Below the pieces are notes generated by a model. It saw only the letters and a list, made by a program, of their open reading frames with translations, searched no databases and was not told where the DNA came from. A stretch of 64,000 nt of DNA, taken from NCBI GenBank assembly GCA_019918135.1, contig WBZZ01006334.1, forward strand, positions 23,567 to 87,566. The letters run 5' to 3'. The number at the start of each line of letters is the position of its first letter. Position 1 is the first letter of the stretch. Source of the DNA: Paulinella micropora. Lineage: Eukaryota > Cercozoa > Imbricatea > Euglyphida > Paulinellidae. This document shows positions 42,907 to 51,772 of this stretch, one piece after another. A program made the translations under genes and the position numbers.

Positions 42907-44922
42907 TCAAGCTGTGCGTATACCTTGATTGTCCTGCTTCTTTTCCGCGTTAATATTTTGATTTTTTGTATTCAAGAGTATTTCTTTGGACAGGGAGCCT
43001 GGTTCGACGGTCGAGACTAAGGGAAAGGGTAAGGACACAGAGCAGGGCTGCGCAAGACAGAGCTTGTAGCGCGTCGCCTCGGGCAACAGGAAACAGGCCT
43101 TGGACATGTGCTGCGCACAATGTCTGCTAACGCAGGCGATAACTAACTCAGTTTGGCTCAATGTCACGAGCAAGCATTTTCTTGAGTGTCGCCAGGGATG
43201 GCCCGTTGCCGCGTGCCGGAAGGGGCAGATGGCGGTGTTTGTGGCAGTGTAGCCCAACAGGTACCCATCACGCCTCCAAACCGTTTTTTTAAAACGCACC
43301 CCTGTGCCCAGGTAGGGTACTGTGTGCGCTAATAAAAAGGCCTCCATCTGTGCGTCGGTGTAGCGGCCGCTCTCTCCTAAGGTAAGAGTAGATGTTCCAA
43401 CTGGCATGGGGCTTGCCAAGTGTGCACGGCGGACCTTCCCGGTAAGCTCGTAACCCCAAGGTAGGGGCCCTACTACCCCACAAGAGTGCTCGACGACCTC
43501 TGTATTTTCAGGCACGACAGCGAGTGGCAGAGACACAGAGGAAACCTCAGCCTCAGTCGGGAGAGCGCGGGGGGTACTAGCAACACTTGTGTTTTCAGGC
43601 TGGGTGCCGTGATCTTCAGCAGATTTTCCTTCTTCGATCAAGGAAGTGCAAGTGATAGCAAAACCTTCGTCCCCGGGAAGGTGTGTGGAAAGAGCAGCGG
43701 GCTCTCCGCCTTGGGGCAGGAGGGCATCAGAGATGACAGCTTTTTCCTTTTCAAGCGCAGTGGTCCTCGAAGTGACAAGCCTCCTACACTTTACGCGGGA
43801 AACTGCACGTCCCCTGGCACCAGGGCCCCTGGATTCAAAGCGCGCCGGAGCCCCTGGATCCTGCCAAGCAGCCCCTGTTTGCCTGGCTTTTTCTGAAAAG
43901 CCGACACTGGCTTGGAAAACAAATTCGTCAATCTCGTTATCTGTCATTTTGTCAGCAGATTGGCAACTGAGACTTGCCTTGATACATTCAAGTGAAGGGT
44001 CACTAAAAGAAAGACGGTCGTCTGTGCCGTCGCTAGAGCTTGAAGAATGGCTAGAGCTTACACTGGGTAAATGTAGTTCGTAGCGTCCGTAGGGCAGCAA
44101 GGGGCGCTGTGCAAAGACTGGAACATGGCATCGCCTGCCAAAGGTACAAAGAGATTGATTGCACATCGGAGCCAGGGAGCAATCGGCGCAGAGCTTGCGT
44201 TCGGCCTTGTCACAGAAAGGATAGCGGCACATGCCCCCTCCTTTCTTGTAGATGGAGAGGTCTACCACCGTCGACAGGTCAACGTCTTGTGCAAAGGACG
44301 GATGGAGGCGCGCAAATTCAGCGTTGGCCTCGCACATGAGCCAGCCGGCGTCTGCCCAGCCGAGAATTAGCTCGGGGAAGACGAGGTGGTACGAAAGTTT
44401 GTCATACTTCTGAAGCTGGTGGCGGCGGATCCCCGCTGCTGTGTTGGGCAGGGTCTGCCACTTCTCCACGCGGCCGTGGCTCTGCAGCACGTGGGCAGTG
44501 CAAAGGCGCCAGGCCTCAGCCGTAGACTTGCCCTCGGCGACCAGACGCACGATCACGAGGCGGGCCAGCACGACGAGTAGGCGCTGCATGAATTCCAAAA
44601 AGCGCTTGGGCGTGAGCTCCGGGGTTTGCCGCGCGTCGAGGTCGACTATGAGGGCCGAGGGACTATGGATGACCTGGACCAGGGCGATTCGATTGAGCAC
44701 CGGCGCGTAGGGGTTGCGCGCCAGCCGGCGTAACAGGCCGGCCATTTTTTTCTGGTCGGGCACCGTCAAATGTAGCCGGCCTCCGGACATGAGGGTAAAG
44801 TTGGGGGCAAGCTTTTGCTCCTGCACACGACGGCTGCCCGTGGCCAGCAGGATCTGGATCTGCAGATACACGCTTTGGCCCTCGGCCCAATGGATTTCGT
44901 GCGGGGTTTGCATTTGCATCAC
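42907..44922 (-). CDS. Archaeo-eukaryotic (herpes UL52-type) primase, 671 aa
   Basis: The AEP catalytic signatures are present in order: SALIVDLDARQTP with Asp94-x-Asp96, YDKLSYHLVFPE with Ser177 and His179, and VDLSIYKKGGGMCRYPFCDK with the third acidic residue and the D..iY..g...R.P block. A Cys-rich patch follows (CADCSLAPMCNQSLCTFGRR). A long Ser/Pro-rich linker (residues ~290-530) precedes a C-terminal zinc motif, CPFRHAATGHPWRHSRKCLL with a further CVSRHC, as in UL52-like primases. It makes RNA primers for viral DNA replication. The frame is intact, with GC-rich host codon usage. Confidence 0.8.
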   Translation of the reverse strand: MMQMQTPHEIHWAEGQSVYLQIQILLATGSRRVQEQKLAPNFTLMSGGRLHLTVPDQKKMAGLLRRLARNPYAPVLNRIALVQVIHSPSALIVDLDARQTPELTPKRFLEFMQRLLVVLARLVIVRLVAEGKSTAEAWRLCTAHVLQSHGRVEKWQTLPNTAAGIRRHQLQKYDKLSYHLVFPELILGWADAGWLMCEANAEFARLHPSFAQDVDLSTVVDLSIYKKGGGMCRYPFCDKAERKLCADCSLAPMCNQSLCTFGRRCHVPVFAQRPLLPYGRYELHLPSVSSSHSSSSSDGTDDRLSFSDPSLECIKASLSCQSADKMTDNEIDEFVFQASVGFSEKARQTGAAWQDPGAPARFESRGPGARGRAVSRVKCRRLVTSRTTALEKEKAVISDALLPQGGEPAALSTHLPGDEGFAITCTSLIEEGKSAEDHGTQPENTSVASTPRALPTEAEVSSVSLPLAVVPENTEVVEHSCGVVGPLPWGYELTGKVRRAHLASPMPVGTSTLTLGESGRYTDAQMEAFLLAHTVPYLGTGVRFKKTVWRRDGYLLGYTATNTAICPFRHAATGHPWRHSRKCLLVTLSQTELVIACVSRHCAQHMSKACFLLPEATRYKLCLAQPCSVSLPFPLVSTVEPGSLSKEILLNTKNQNINAEKKQDNQGIRTA

Positions 44923-45247
44923 AGTCGGGTTTTTTGTTTTAAAATACTTTTTATGGTTTTTTTGTTTTTTGAGAGAAGAAGAAAAAGAAAAATAGAGGAA
45001 AGGGAGAGAATGGCGGGGAGGGGGGGGGGAATGGTGACACGAAAGTGCCGGGGAAATGGGAAATGGTGAGGCAGCCCGCCCGCCAACATCCGTGGGGGGA
45101 CTGTCTCACCATTTCCCTCGCGATTCTCCCCCCCCCCCCGAAAAAAAAAGACTTTTGGACTAGACGCATTCAGCACAAGAAGTGCACAAACCACACAAGA
45201 AATCCAAACCTTTTGTCGCGAAAGTTGTCGTTTTGTCCATTCTCGAA
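44923..45247. promoter_or_regulatory. Divergent promoter region with inverted repeat
   Basis: Lies between the divergent primase and zinc-nuclease genes. GGGAAATGGTGAG at 45058-45070 pairs with CTCACCATTTCCC at 45105-45117 (13 bp perfect, 34-base loop). G- and C-runs (45020, 45129) flank it. It could be an operator-like site or an origin-associated hairpin. Confidence 0.4.
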
Positions 45248-47626
45248 ATGAGCTTGCTCGACTTCTTTGGCCAAGCAAGCTATAACTCGGAGGCCGGTCA
45301 CGGTTTGCGTGATCGGCCCCCCCAGAAGAAGCAGCGCAGAACAGAACAGGGGGTACCTGTCCTGTCGGTAGAGCAGGTAAAAGCCAAGATGGTGCAAGCG
45401 TTGACCGCTCATGAGTTGCCAATTCTTCGACCACAGGACAAGCCGCGCTTCGCACCTTCGTTGATGCGCATCATAGAAAGTCTCCCGTCACCAACCCCAA
45501 CCTTCAAGTGCCTGATCTGTCTCGCTCAGCTCTCTTACAGCCTGCAGGAAATCTTGGCGGCGCAAGGTACGAAAGAGCACTGCCAGGGCTGGTCTTTGCT
45601 GCGTTGCCAGCTGGGCAGCTGGCCACAAATCGACTTCCGAAACATCAGGCAGACTAGCGACGGTTGGGAGGTCAAAGGCGCGTGCAGCCTGTGCGGCGAT
45701 TCTCGCTGGCAGGCAATCACCGCGTTCAAGGGTTGCGTGGTTGAGCAGTGTGGCGGCGACCAGAACAAGCTGCAAGCCGCTCTGCGCCGGGAGAGGGACA
45801 AGACGCGTTTGACTGTGGGATGGCCTCCCGCGCTGCAGTGGAACGACGCACCAACTGTTGCCACGCTGTCGCTTTTCTGCCACGTGTGCCAACAGAGCTG
45901 GACCCCGACCCCGGCGGACTTACTGAAACGTAGCGGCCGGCACTGTGAGCAGGAGTGGTCGCGGGAACGCTGCCAGGGCGCCAAGGCGTGGCAGTACCTG
46001 GAATTTCTCAAGAGCCCGCGGAAGTTGTGGGCGTCGTCGGCCGACTACAGTGTACCCTTCCGTTGCACCGTGTGCGGCCTGCGACAGGAGGACGAGGTCG
46101 GCTCGTTTCAGGGCTGCCACCTGTGCGGCGGTGAGGAGGCGCGGGTGTTGTCCAGGTTGGAGCAGTACGCGCCGCCGCCAGGAAATGTCGACAGTCCGAA
46201 GAAGCAATGCGGTCCGAACGAATACGCCGTGCACTGCGGCCCGCTCGTAAGCCGACGACGTTTGGCAACGCAGGTCGAGAGCTGCCGAGACAAGCTTGAG
46301 CTGCTCTGCCACTGGTGTGCGACAGAGTGGCAACCGACGGTGGCAGAGTTCTTGGACAGAGCGTGGAGAGGGCAGCCGCACTGCGACCGCGATGTGTCGC
46401 TCAGCCGTTGGACCGGCGCCGACGGCGCGCGGGTCGTCGAGGTCAGCCCACATTTGCAGGGCGCGTGGCTCAAGCTGCAATGTGCGGCCGGGCACGTCCA
46501 GGACGAGTTCCTGGCCAAGCCGGAAGCCCATCGTTGGCGTGGCTGCGGCTGGCAGTACTGGGTCTGCTGCCTCTGCAAACTAGCAAGCGAGTACGGCGGT
46601 GCAAACGACGAGCCTTTGTACCTGTACCAGCGGCAGCCGGACTGGCTAGATGACGACGTTTGGCAGCAGATGGCGGGGCGACAAGTGTGGGGCCCACAGC
46701 CGCGCCCGTGCTTTGTCAGCCGGCCCGACGTGTCTTCGTCAACGCCGCCGGTGCTAGAGGACCTGGCGAACGTCGCCATGCAGCTGGCGAACGTCGCCAC
46801 GCAGCTCGCGCAGAGCGCGATCTCTCCCGACAAGGCGCTGCAAAAAATCTCGCAGCTGCACAGGGAAATGGAAGTGCGCTCAAAACACAACGGCCGCCTG
46901 CTGAGCCGTGCGAGGGACATCGAAAAGCTGCTGCAACTCGTGCGCGACAACGCGCAGACACCTGTCCTGTTTGGCAAGTACAAAGACCGCGGCTGGCTCG
47001 CCCTTGTGCGCGACGAGAAATACCTGAAGTGGTGCTTTGGCACAAAACCCAAACACCTACCGCCATCCGCCATGGAGTTCAGAGACCTGGCGGCGGCGCT
47101 GGCCTGCCAGCTGCCGGGGCCGACGGTCGGCGTCAGGGAGTCCGACACGCATTACTTGGCCAAGCTCAAGCTGTGCCGTTGGTTGCGTCTAAAAACCACC
47201 GACGACGGCAGCCTGTCCTGGAAACAAATACAAGTCTCGCACGGGTTTGGGTCCCACCACAAGGGCGTGCTGGGCGAATATCCAGTGGGCTCCGACCTGT
47301 GGCTAGGCCTGATCAAGCCCGCCGCTTTCGCGCCCTGGAGACTGCGAGACTATGACAATCTCAAACTCTGTCTGTCGGATAATTTGTCGGCCGAGAGGCT
47401 GCGAACTCGCTACGTGATCGACGTGGTGGTCTTGGGTAGCGAAGGCCCTGCCCTGGGGTTTGAGGTGTGCTACAGCCACAAGTCCGACCGCCCCGAGAGG
47501 CTCAGGGCCATCGCCAGCAAAACTCCTCCAGGCTTCCAGCTGTTTGAAATCGACGCGAAATGGATCCGCAGCCAGGGCGAGGAGCCTCCCGCGCAGCTGC
47601 AGCTGCAGCCACTCCTGCCGTGCTAA
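45248..47626 (+). CDS. Multi-zinc-finger protein with KYK module and PD-(D/E)XK-like nuclease, 792 aa
   Basis: It starts MSLLDFFGQASYNSEAGHGL. Five or six CxxC...C/CxxC zinc units follow over residues ~80-450 (FKCLICLAQ, GACSLCGDSRW, LFCHVCQQSW, FRCTVCGLRQ, LLCHWCATEW, CCLCK). A coiled region comes next, then VLFGKYKDRGWLALVRDEKY with LKWC, the same ExoX-C-like module found twice in the provirus. The C-terminal ~170 residues end with VIDVVVLGSEGPALGFEVCY and SHKSDRPERLRAIA, a D...ExV pattern resembling CoiA-like PD-(D/E)XK nucleases in which the usual Lys is not obvious. It is probably a DNA-cleaving or repair enzyme of the host virus. Intact frame; the ATG at 45248 is chosen because the upstream extension is Lys-rich intergenic-like sequence. 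Confidence 0.65.
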   Translation: MSLLDFFGQASYNSEAGHGLRDRPPQKKQRRTEQGVPVLSVEQVKAKMVQALTAHELPILRPQDKPRFAPSLMRIIESLPSPTPTFKCLICLAQLSYSLQEILAAQGTKEHCQGWSLLRCQLGSWPQIDFRNIRQTSDGWEVKGACSLCGDSRWQAITAFKGCVVEQCGGDQNKLQAALRRERDKTRLTVGWPPALQWNDAPTVATLSLFCHVCQQSWTPTPADLLKRSGRHCEQEWSRERCQGAKAWQYLEFLKSPRKLWASSADYSVPFRCTVCGLRQEDEVGSFQGCHLCGGEEARVLSRLEQYAPPPGNVDSPKKQCGPNEYAVHCGPLVSRRRLATQVESCRDKLELLCHWCATEWQPTVAEFLDRAWRGQPHCDRDVSLSRWTGADGARVVEVSPHLQGAWLKLQCAAGHVQDEFLAKPEAHRWRGCGWQYWVCCLCKLASEYGGANDEPLYLYQRQPDWLDDDVWQQMAGRQVWGPQPRPCFVSRPDVSSSTPPVLEDLANVAMQLANVATQLAQSAISPDKALQKISQLHREMEVRSKHNGRLLSRARDIEKLLQLVRDNAQTPVLFGKYKDRGWLALVRDEKYLKWCFGTKPKHLPPSAMEFRDLAAALACQLPGPTVGVRESDTHYLAKLKLCRWLRLKTTDDGSLSWKQIQVSHGFGSHHKGVLGEYPVGSDLWLGLIKPAAFAPWRLRDYDNLKLCLSDNLSAERLRTRYVIDVVVLGSEGPALGFEVCYSHKSDRPERLRAIASKTPPGFQLFEIDAKWIRSQGEEPPAQLQLQPLLPC

Positions 47627-48001
47627 AGGCTCGACAGTCATTGTGTGTGTGTAGACTTGGCTTAGCTCTCTCAAGATGTCTTCCAGTAAAAAGAATTTGT
47701 TTTCTTTTTTTTTGAGGGGGGCCGGGTCTCTGGACTGCAGGCACAGGTAGCGCGGAGGCCCCCCTCCCTCCTCACACACAAGAAACAAGGGAAGGGGCCG
47801 AGAGACAATTAGATCCTACAAATCTTGGACTCTCAAAAAAAGCCCCTGCACGCGTCGTCCGGTAAATTGCGGCATCTGCGTGTGTGTGTGTGAAGCTTCT
47901 TTTTCGGGGGGGGGGGGCCGCGCCCGCCTTGCCAAAGTCCCCAAGGCCGCCGTCCGTAGATAAAGTCAAGGGACCCCCCAAAAAAAAGGTGTGTGTGGGT
48001 G
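47627..48001. other. Intergenic region, 375 bp
   Basis: Contains T-, G- and A-runs (47707, 47905, 47978) and two TGTGTG patches. Presumed 3' end of the nuclease gene and promoter of the following gene. No coding signal. Confidence 0.6.
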
Positions 48002-48763
48002 ATGCAAACAAAGCTGCAGACGGCCTCGCAGCTTGGGATGGCTGAGGATGCACCAGAGCGGGGCCCGCTGGCGTCGTGGCCGACTGTCGGCGCCGAACGG
48101 CTCGTCACGGTACAGGAAGCGCTCGCGCTGAACACACGGTACTGCCCGCAGTGCAACCAGGCGCTAGTCGTGGGGCGCGGGCAAACCTGTACCGTTTGTG
48201 CGGCGGAGCGGGAACGCCACCAAGCACGGTTGGCTCAGGAAGAGGAAGGCCTCCGAAGCGCGTTGGCCGAAGAAGAGGCGCAGAGGGTCGAACTAGTACT
48301 GGCGCAGGACTGTGCAGAGCCGGCGGCCTGTGAGGTCCGGGAAACAATCGACGACTGGTGGGGCAAGGCGGCAACCAGGCAAGTGCAGTGTGCGGCGTGT
48401 ACGGGCGCCAGCATCGTGGGCCGGGACGACATGAGGCTTTGTCGGCAATGCCGCAGGCGTCGGCTTTATCTGTGCCCCAAGCCAGCATGCGTAGCCCAGG
48501 CCTGCTTTGACTGCGGGTTCAGCACACGACCACACGTGTGCCTCTCGCGATGCCAGAACGGCTGCGTCGCCAGACAAGACGAAGGGGACGTGCCGCGCCA
48601 AGAAAAACCAAGGAAGGCGGCCCGACCCGCTCAACGCCGCAGTGGCAAAAAACCTGCCCAGAAAAAGGCGGCACTGCCCGTACAACACCCGCACTGGAAA
48701 AAAAACCTTCAGCCCCAGCTGACTAAATTTCTGGGACAGCCGCGGCAGCAAGAGGAGGCCTAG
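48002..48763 (+). CDS. Cysteine-rich zinc-binding protein, 253 aa
   Basis: Three Cys clusters are visible: YCPQCNQALVVGRGQTCTVC at ~37-56, VQCAACTGASIVGRDDMRLC with RQC at ~125-150, and YLCPKPACVAQACFDCGFST further on. A Glu-rich helix lies between the first two. The C-terminal 70 residues are Lys/Arg/Pro-rich (KPRKAARPAQRRSGKKPAQK). Probably a nucleic-acid-binding regulator; family not recognised. ATG at 48002 is used; the preceding GTG codons lie in a TG repeat. Confidence 0.6.
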   Translation: MQTKLQTASQLGMAEDAPERGPLASWPTVGAERLVTVQEALALNTRYCPQCNQALVVGRGQTCTVCAAERERHQARLAQEEEGLRSALAEEEAQRVELVLAQDCAEPAACEVRETIDDWWGKAATRQVQCAACTGASIVGRDDMRLCRQCRRRRLYLCPKPACVAQACFDCGFSTRPHVCLSRCQNGCVARQDEGDVPRQEKPRKAARPAQRRSGKKPAQKKAALPVQHPHWKKNLQPQLTKFLGQPRQQEEA

Positions 48764-49315
48764 TGTGCCAGTGAGAAAAAACGGTGACCATAGCTCAAGG
48801 AACGGGAGGGGGTGGCCATGTCTTTTTTTAGTAAATGTCTTTTTTTAGCACCGGTCTTTTCGGGAACACTGCAGCTAGGGTTGACAATTGCACTAGCGGA
48901 AGTTTCACCGGAAAATTGCGGCATTTCCAACGTTTGTCTTGAAATTCACCGACGGGACAGAAGAAACCGTGTCAGGCGCGTAGGCATGACGGGCCCGTCG
49001 CTCTCCAAGAGTTTCAACACCCACACAACAAGATTCTTTGATTTAATAAAAGCTTTTTTTTCCCGAGGCCGGGCTTCGAAGATCGCGTATTGAAATGAGT
49101 TCAAAGATGAGATCTTCAATCTGTTGCAGCGTTACGACGCTTAAATGTTTGAGCTGCAACAGAGTAAAGAGCACAAAGTACCGTGCCAACAGACCTCCCC
49201 TAGCTGCCATCGCCGGCTATATATCATTACATACACAAATCTATTTTTTAATAAATTTGAGAAAGAAGAAAAAAGTCGATTTTCCGTCCAAGCGCAAACG
49301 GACCAGCAGGGAATG
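48764..49315. other. Intergenic region, 552 bp
   Basis: Less GC-rich than the genes, with AATAAA-like signals near 49046 and 49247 on both strands, as expected between convergent genes. Two rightward frames (from 48812 and 49095) lack any recognisable feature and were not called. Confidence 0.55.
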
Positions 49316-50815
49316 TCAGCCCAACGCAACCGCGCAGGCGGCCCCGCTTAGAAACGCAGGCATATTGGTGACCAGAGCCCAGGCATTCCGGCGCTCGTCG
49401 TAGCGCTCGACAGAGGCGAGCGCTTTCCCTTCGCGATCGGAGCCGCCCATCACATACAGTTCGTTGTTGAGCACGGCCGCGGCCGAGCCCCCGCGCCCCT
49501 GAAGCAGCGGCGCGACTTCCTCCCAGACGTTCAGGGCCGGGTCATAGCGCTCGACGGAAGCTAGCACCTGATCCAGCGCGTTCCGGCCGCCAAGGGCGTA
49601 AAGTTTGTGGTTCAGCACGGCACACCCGCAGCCCCACCTCGCGACCCCCAGGCGCGCCACCACAGACCACGGGCCCCCGGGGCTGCACCGTTCCGCATAG
49701 GCCAGGGCCTTGCTTGTGTTGCCCCTGCCCCCAAAGACGTATAGCTGTTCGTCCAGCACGCCGCCGCCGGCAAACTGCCGGGCCCTGATCATAGACGGAG
49801 GCTCGGACCAAGCCAGTGTAGTCGTGTCCAAGACCGCGACGCGTGCCAGATTCTGGGTGTCGCCCGAGCCGCCGAGCAGAAAGATGCGGGTGTCGAGCGC
49901 CAAGGCCAGGGCGCCGAAGCAGGGCTGCGGCAGCGGCGGCAGTCGCTCCCACCTCGCATTAGATTGCGAGAGGTCTAGGCGCTCGACGTCTTTCAAGCTG
50001 CGCCCGCCGTCGACCCCTCCAAAGGCGTACAGACAATTGCCTACGGCCGTGCCGGCGAAATGTGCGCGAGGCTTGCGGAGCTCGTCGCGTCGCGTCCAGC
50101 GGTTTTGCCCGGCGTCGTAGCAGAACGTGTGCCCCAGGCCCGGGCGGAAAGTCACGCCGGTCGCGGCGGAACCGCCAAACACGTACAGACAATCGGAGCG
50201 GGCCGGGACTCGCGTCTTTTCCCTTGAGCTCCGGCAGGAGCGCACAATGGAGAGCTCTACGAGACAATTCTCGCGTTCTACGCCCGCTTCTACTTCCAGC
50301 GTCCCACGCGAAGATTCTTGCAGCTCTGCCTTGTGCTTGCCGATCATTTGGCGGACGCAGTACAGTTGGTCGCTGAGCTCCTTTTGCTCTGACTGTGAGC
50401 TCTGTTCCATGCGCAGGCACAGAGACGCGCTCTCGGCCTCCAGGGCTTCTATGTCTTGCCTGCGCTTGGCATTTGTAGCAGTCAGCTGCTGCCGGGTCTC
50501 CGAAATTGCGCGGGACATTCCTTGCCACTGGGTGCGCGTGCCTTCCAGACTGAGCGTCCATCCGTCGACCGAAGGCCTTTGTCCCAGGAGGAACGTAGTT
50601 GATCCATCGGCCAAACCGTCCCCGAAGTGGCCGTCCTGCAGCGACTGTAGCTTCGACACCGTGTCCAACAGGGTCTGGTACAGCTCCACGGCGGGCCTGT
50701 TCACAACAACCTGCTCGGAGGCCGCCGTATCGTCCGCGCCATCGTTGTCGAGCCCGCGACATTGGCTGGACCAGGCTAAGGTTTGGGCCAGCCTTCTTTT
50801 CCTTCTGGTCTGCAT
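49316..50815 (-). CDS. Kelch-repeat beta-propeller protein, 499 aa
   Basis: The C-terminal ~290 residues contain six Kelch units with the Gly-Gly doublet and spaced Tyr/Trp (YVFGGSAATG, LYAFGGVDGGRSLKDVERLD, IFLLGGSGDTQNLARVAVLD, LYVFGGRGNTSKALAYAERC, LYALGGRNALDQVLASVERY, LYVMGGSDREGKALASVERY). Six units make a complete propeller. The N-terminal ~200 residues contain a coiled coil (RQDIEALEAESASLCLRMEQ) and no BTB domain. Kelch proteins in large DNA viruses often act as ubiquitin-ligase adaptors with BTB; without it a scaffolding role is also possible. Intact, GC-rich. Confidence 0.8.
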   Translation of the reverse strand: MQTRRKRRLAQTLAWSSQCRGLDNDGADDTAASEQVVVNRPAVELYQTLLDTVSKLQSLQDGHFGDGLADGSTTFLLGQRPSVDGWTLSLEGTRTQWQGMSRAISETRQQLTATNAKRRQDIEALEAESASLCLRMEQSSQSEQKELSDQLYCVRQMIGKHKAELQESSRGTLEVEAGVERENCLVELSIVRSCRSSREKTRVPARSDCLYVFGGSAATGVTFRPGLGHTFCYDAGQNRWTRRDELRKPRAHFAGTAVGNCLYAFGGVDGGRSLKDVERLDLSQSNARWERLPPLPQPCFGALALALDTRIFLLGGSGDTQNLARVAVLDTTTLAWSEPPSMIRARQFAGGGVLDEQLYVFGGRGNTSKALAYAERCSPGGPWSVVARLGVARWGCGCAVLNHKLYALGGRNALDQVLASVERYDPALNVWEEVAPLLQGRGGSAAAVLNNELYVMGGSDREGKALASVERYDERRNAWALVTNMPAFLSGAACAVALG

Positions 50816-51477
50816 TTATCGGGCGATCGGCGGGACAGAAACGACAGAAAAGACAAAGAGGGGATAGGGCTTATGCGCTCTTTTTCTTTTTCTCTGTTTT
50901 TCCCCTGTTTTTGCACCGGCTGGCCCCCCCCCTCTCCATTTCCTTACAGCTTCGCGTTTCTGTCCGGCCCCCCCCTCCCCTTTTTTTCGGTGTTTTGTGG
51001 GCCTGGACCAACGTCGTGTGGCGGACCCCAAAACACCAGGGTGGATGCTGGCCAGCACGTGCGACTATCCCATAGAAGAAAGAAACGCCTTTCGCTAACA
51101 AAAGGTCTCGTCTTTTTTTTGGGTGTGGAGGGGGGGGAAAGAAACCGGGAGGGGGGGTGCCGCGAAAAGAAACCGACCGCCGGCCCCCCCCCCCCCCGCT
51201 CACTACCAATTCTTTTTTTTTCTTTGCGCTCCGGCTGGGGCTTCGTCTATACCATACCCCCCCCCCTTTTTTTCCCACACCCCAAGAACAAGAAAAAAAG
51301 ACCGCCGGCCCCCCCCTCCCGGTTTCTTTCCATCAGCGAAACCACTGAGCCAAAAAAAGAAACCAAACCTCTCGCAGGTCGGCACCCTCCCCCCTATAGC
51401 TATTTATCTCCGTTTCCTCCAAAATTCTTCTCTCTCGCGACTGTGTTCTGATTTTCTTTTCCTTAGGTTCTGCCCGA
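50816..51477. other. Intergenic region, 662 bp, with inverted repeat
   Basis: Very rich in C, G, A and T runs and in CCGCCGGCCCC motifs. A perfect 22-bp inverted repeat (GGAAAGAAACCGGGAGGGGG at 51136 onward, complement at 51310-51331) spans 196 bp. The last 30 bases are pyrimidine-rich and end TTCCTTAG, like a 3' splice site or initiator, 10 bases before the next ATG. No convincing gene. Confidence 0.6.
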
Positions 51478-51642
51478 ATGGAGAAGCGAAGCTGGCAAAG
51501 CCAGCGCCTGTTCCCAGACCTAGAGTACCAGAAGTTCAGCCTGCAAGCGGGACGGACGATTGAATTCGAATGCGGTTGTAGGCAAGACATCTTGCTCGGA
51601 AAAGTGGTGTGGACTTGCGTCTACCACCAGGAAATGTATTAA
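51478..51642 (+). CDS. Possible 54-aa protein
   Basis: An ATG just after a pyrimidine tract and TTAG opens MEKRSWQSQRLFPDLEYQKF, then SLQAGRTIEFECGCRQDILL and a short WTCVYHQEMY end. Composition is natural with two Cys-x-Cys/Cys positions, but no family is recognised. Position after a splice-acceptor-like tract, as before several other genes here, is the main support. It could also be a terminal exon of a gene whose first exon lies upstream. Confidence 0.4.
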   Translation: MEKRSWQSQRLFPDLEYQKFSLQAGRTIEFECGCRQDILLGKVVWTCVYHQEMY

Positions 51643-51772
51643 TTGTTCGACGGTTTTGTTCCTGGGGGGGGAGTGTTGTCTCCACTCCCTGCCCACTCTC
51701 TGTACTAGGAATCTCTGCTTTGAGATTTCGAATTCGCTATTAAAATTCTGTAGGCAAGATGTCTAGAGCTAT

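Noticed and set aside
46108-47148. Leftward 346-aa open frame opposite the zinc-nuclease gene
   Set aside because: Ser/Arg/Cys-rich shadow; the + strand gene has repeated CxxC units and a nuclease-like end.
48812-49403. Two short rightward frames after the zinc-binding gene
   Set aside because: No motif, weak composition, and AATAAA-like signals inside; more likely intergenic.
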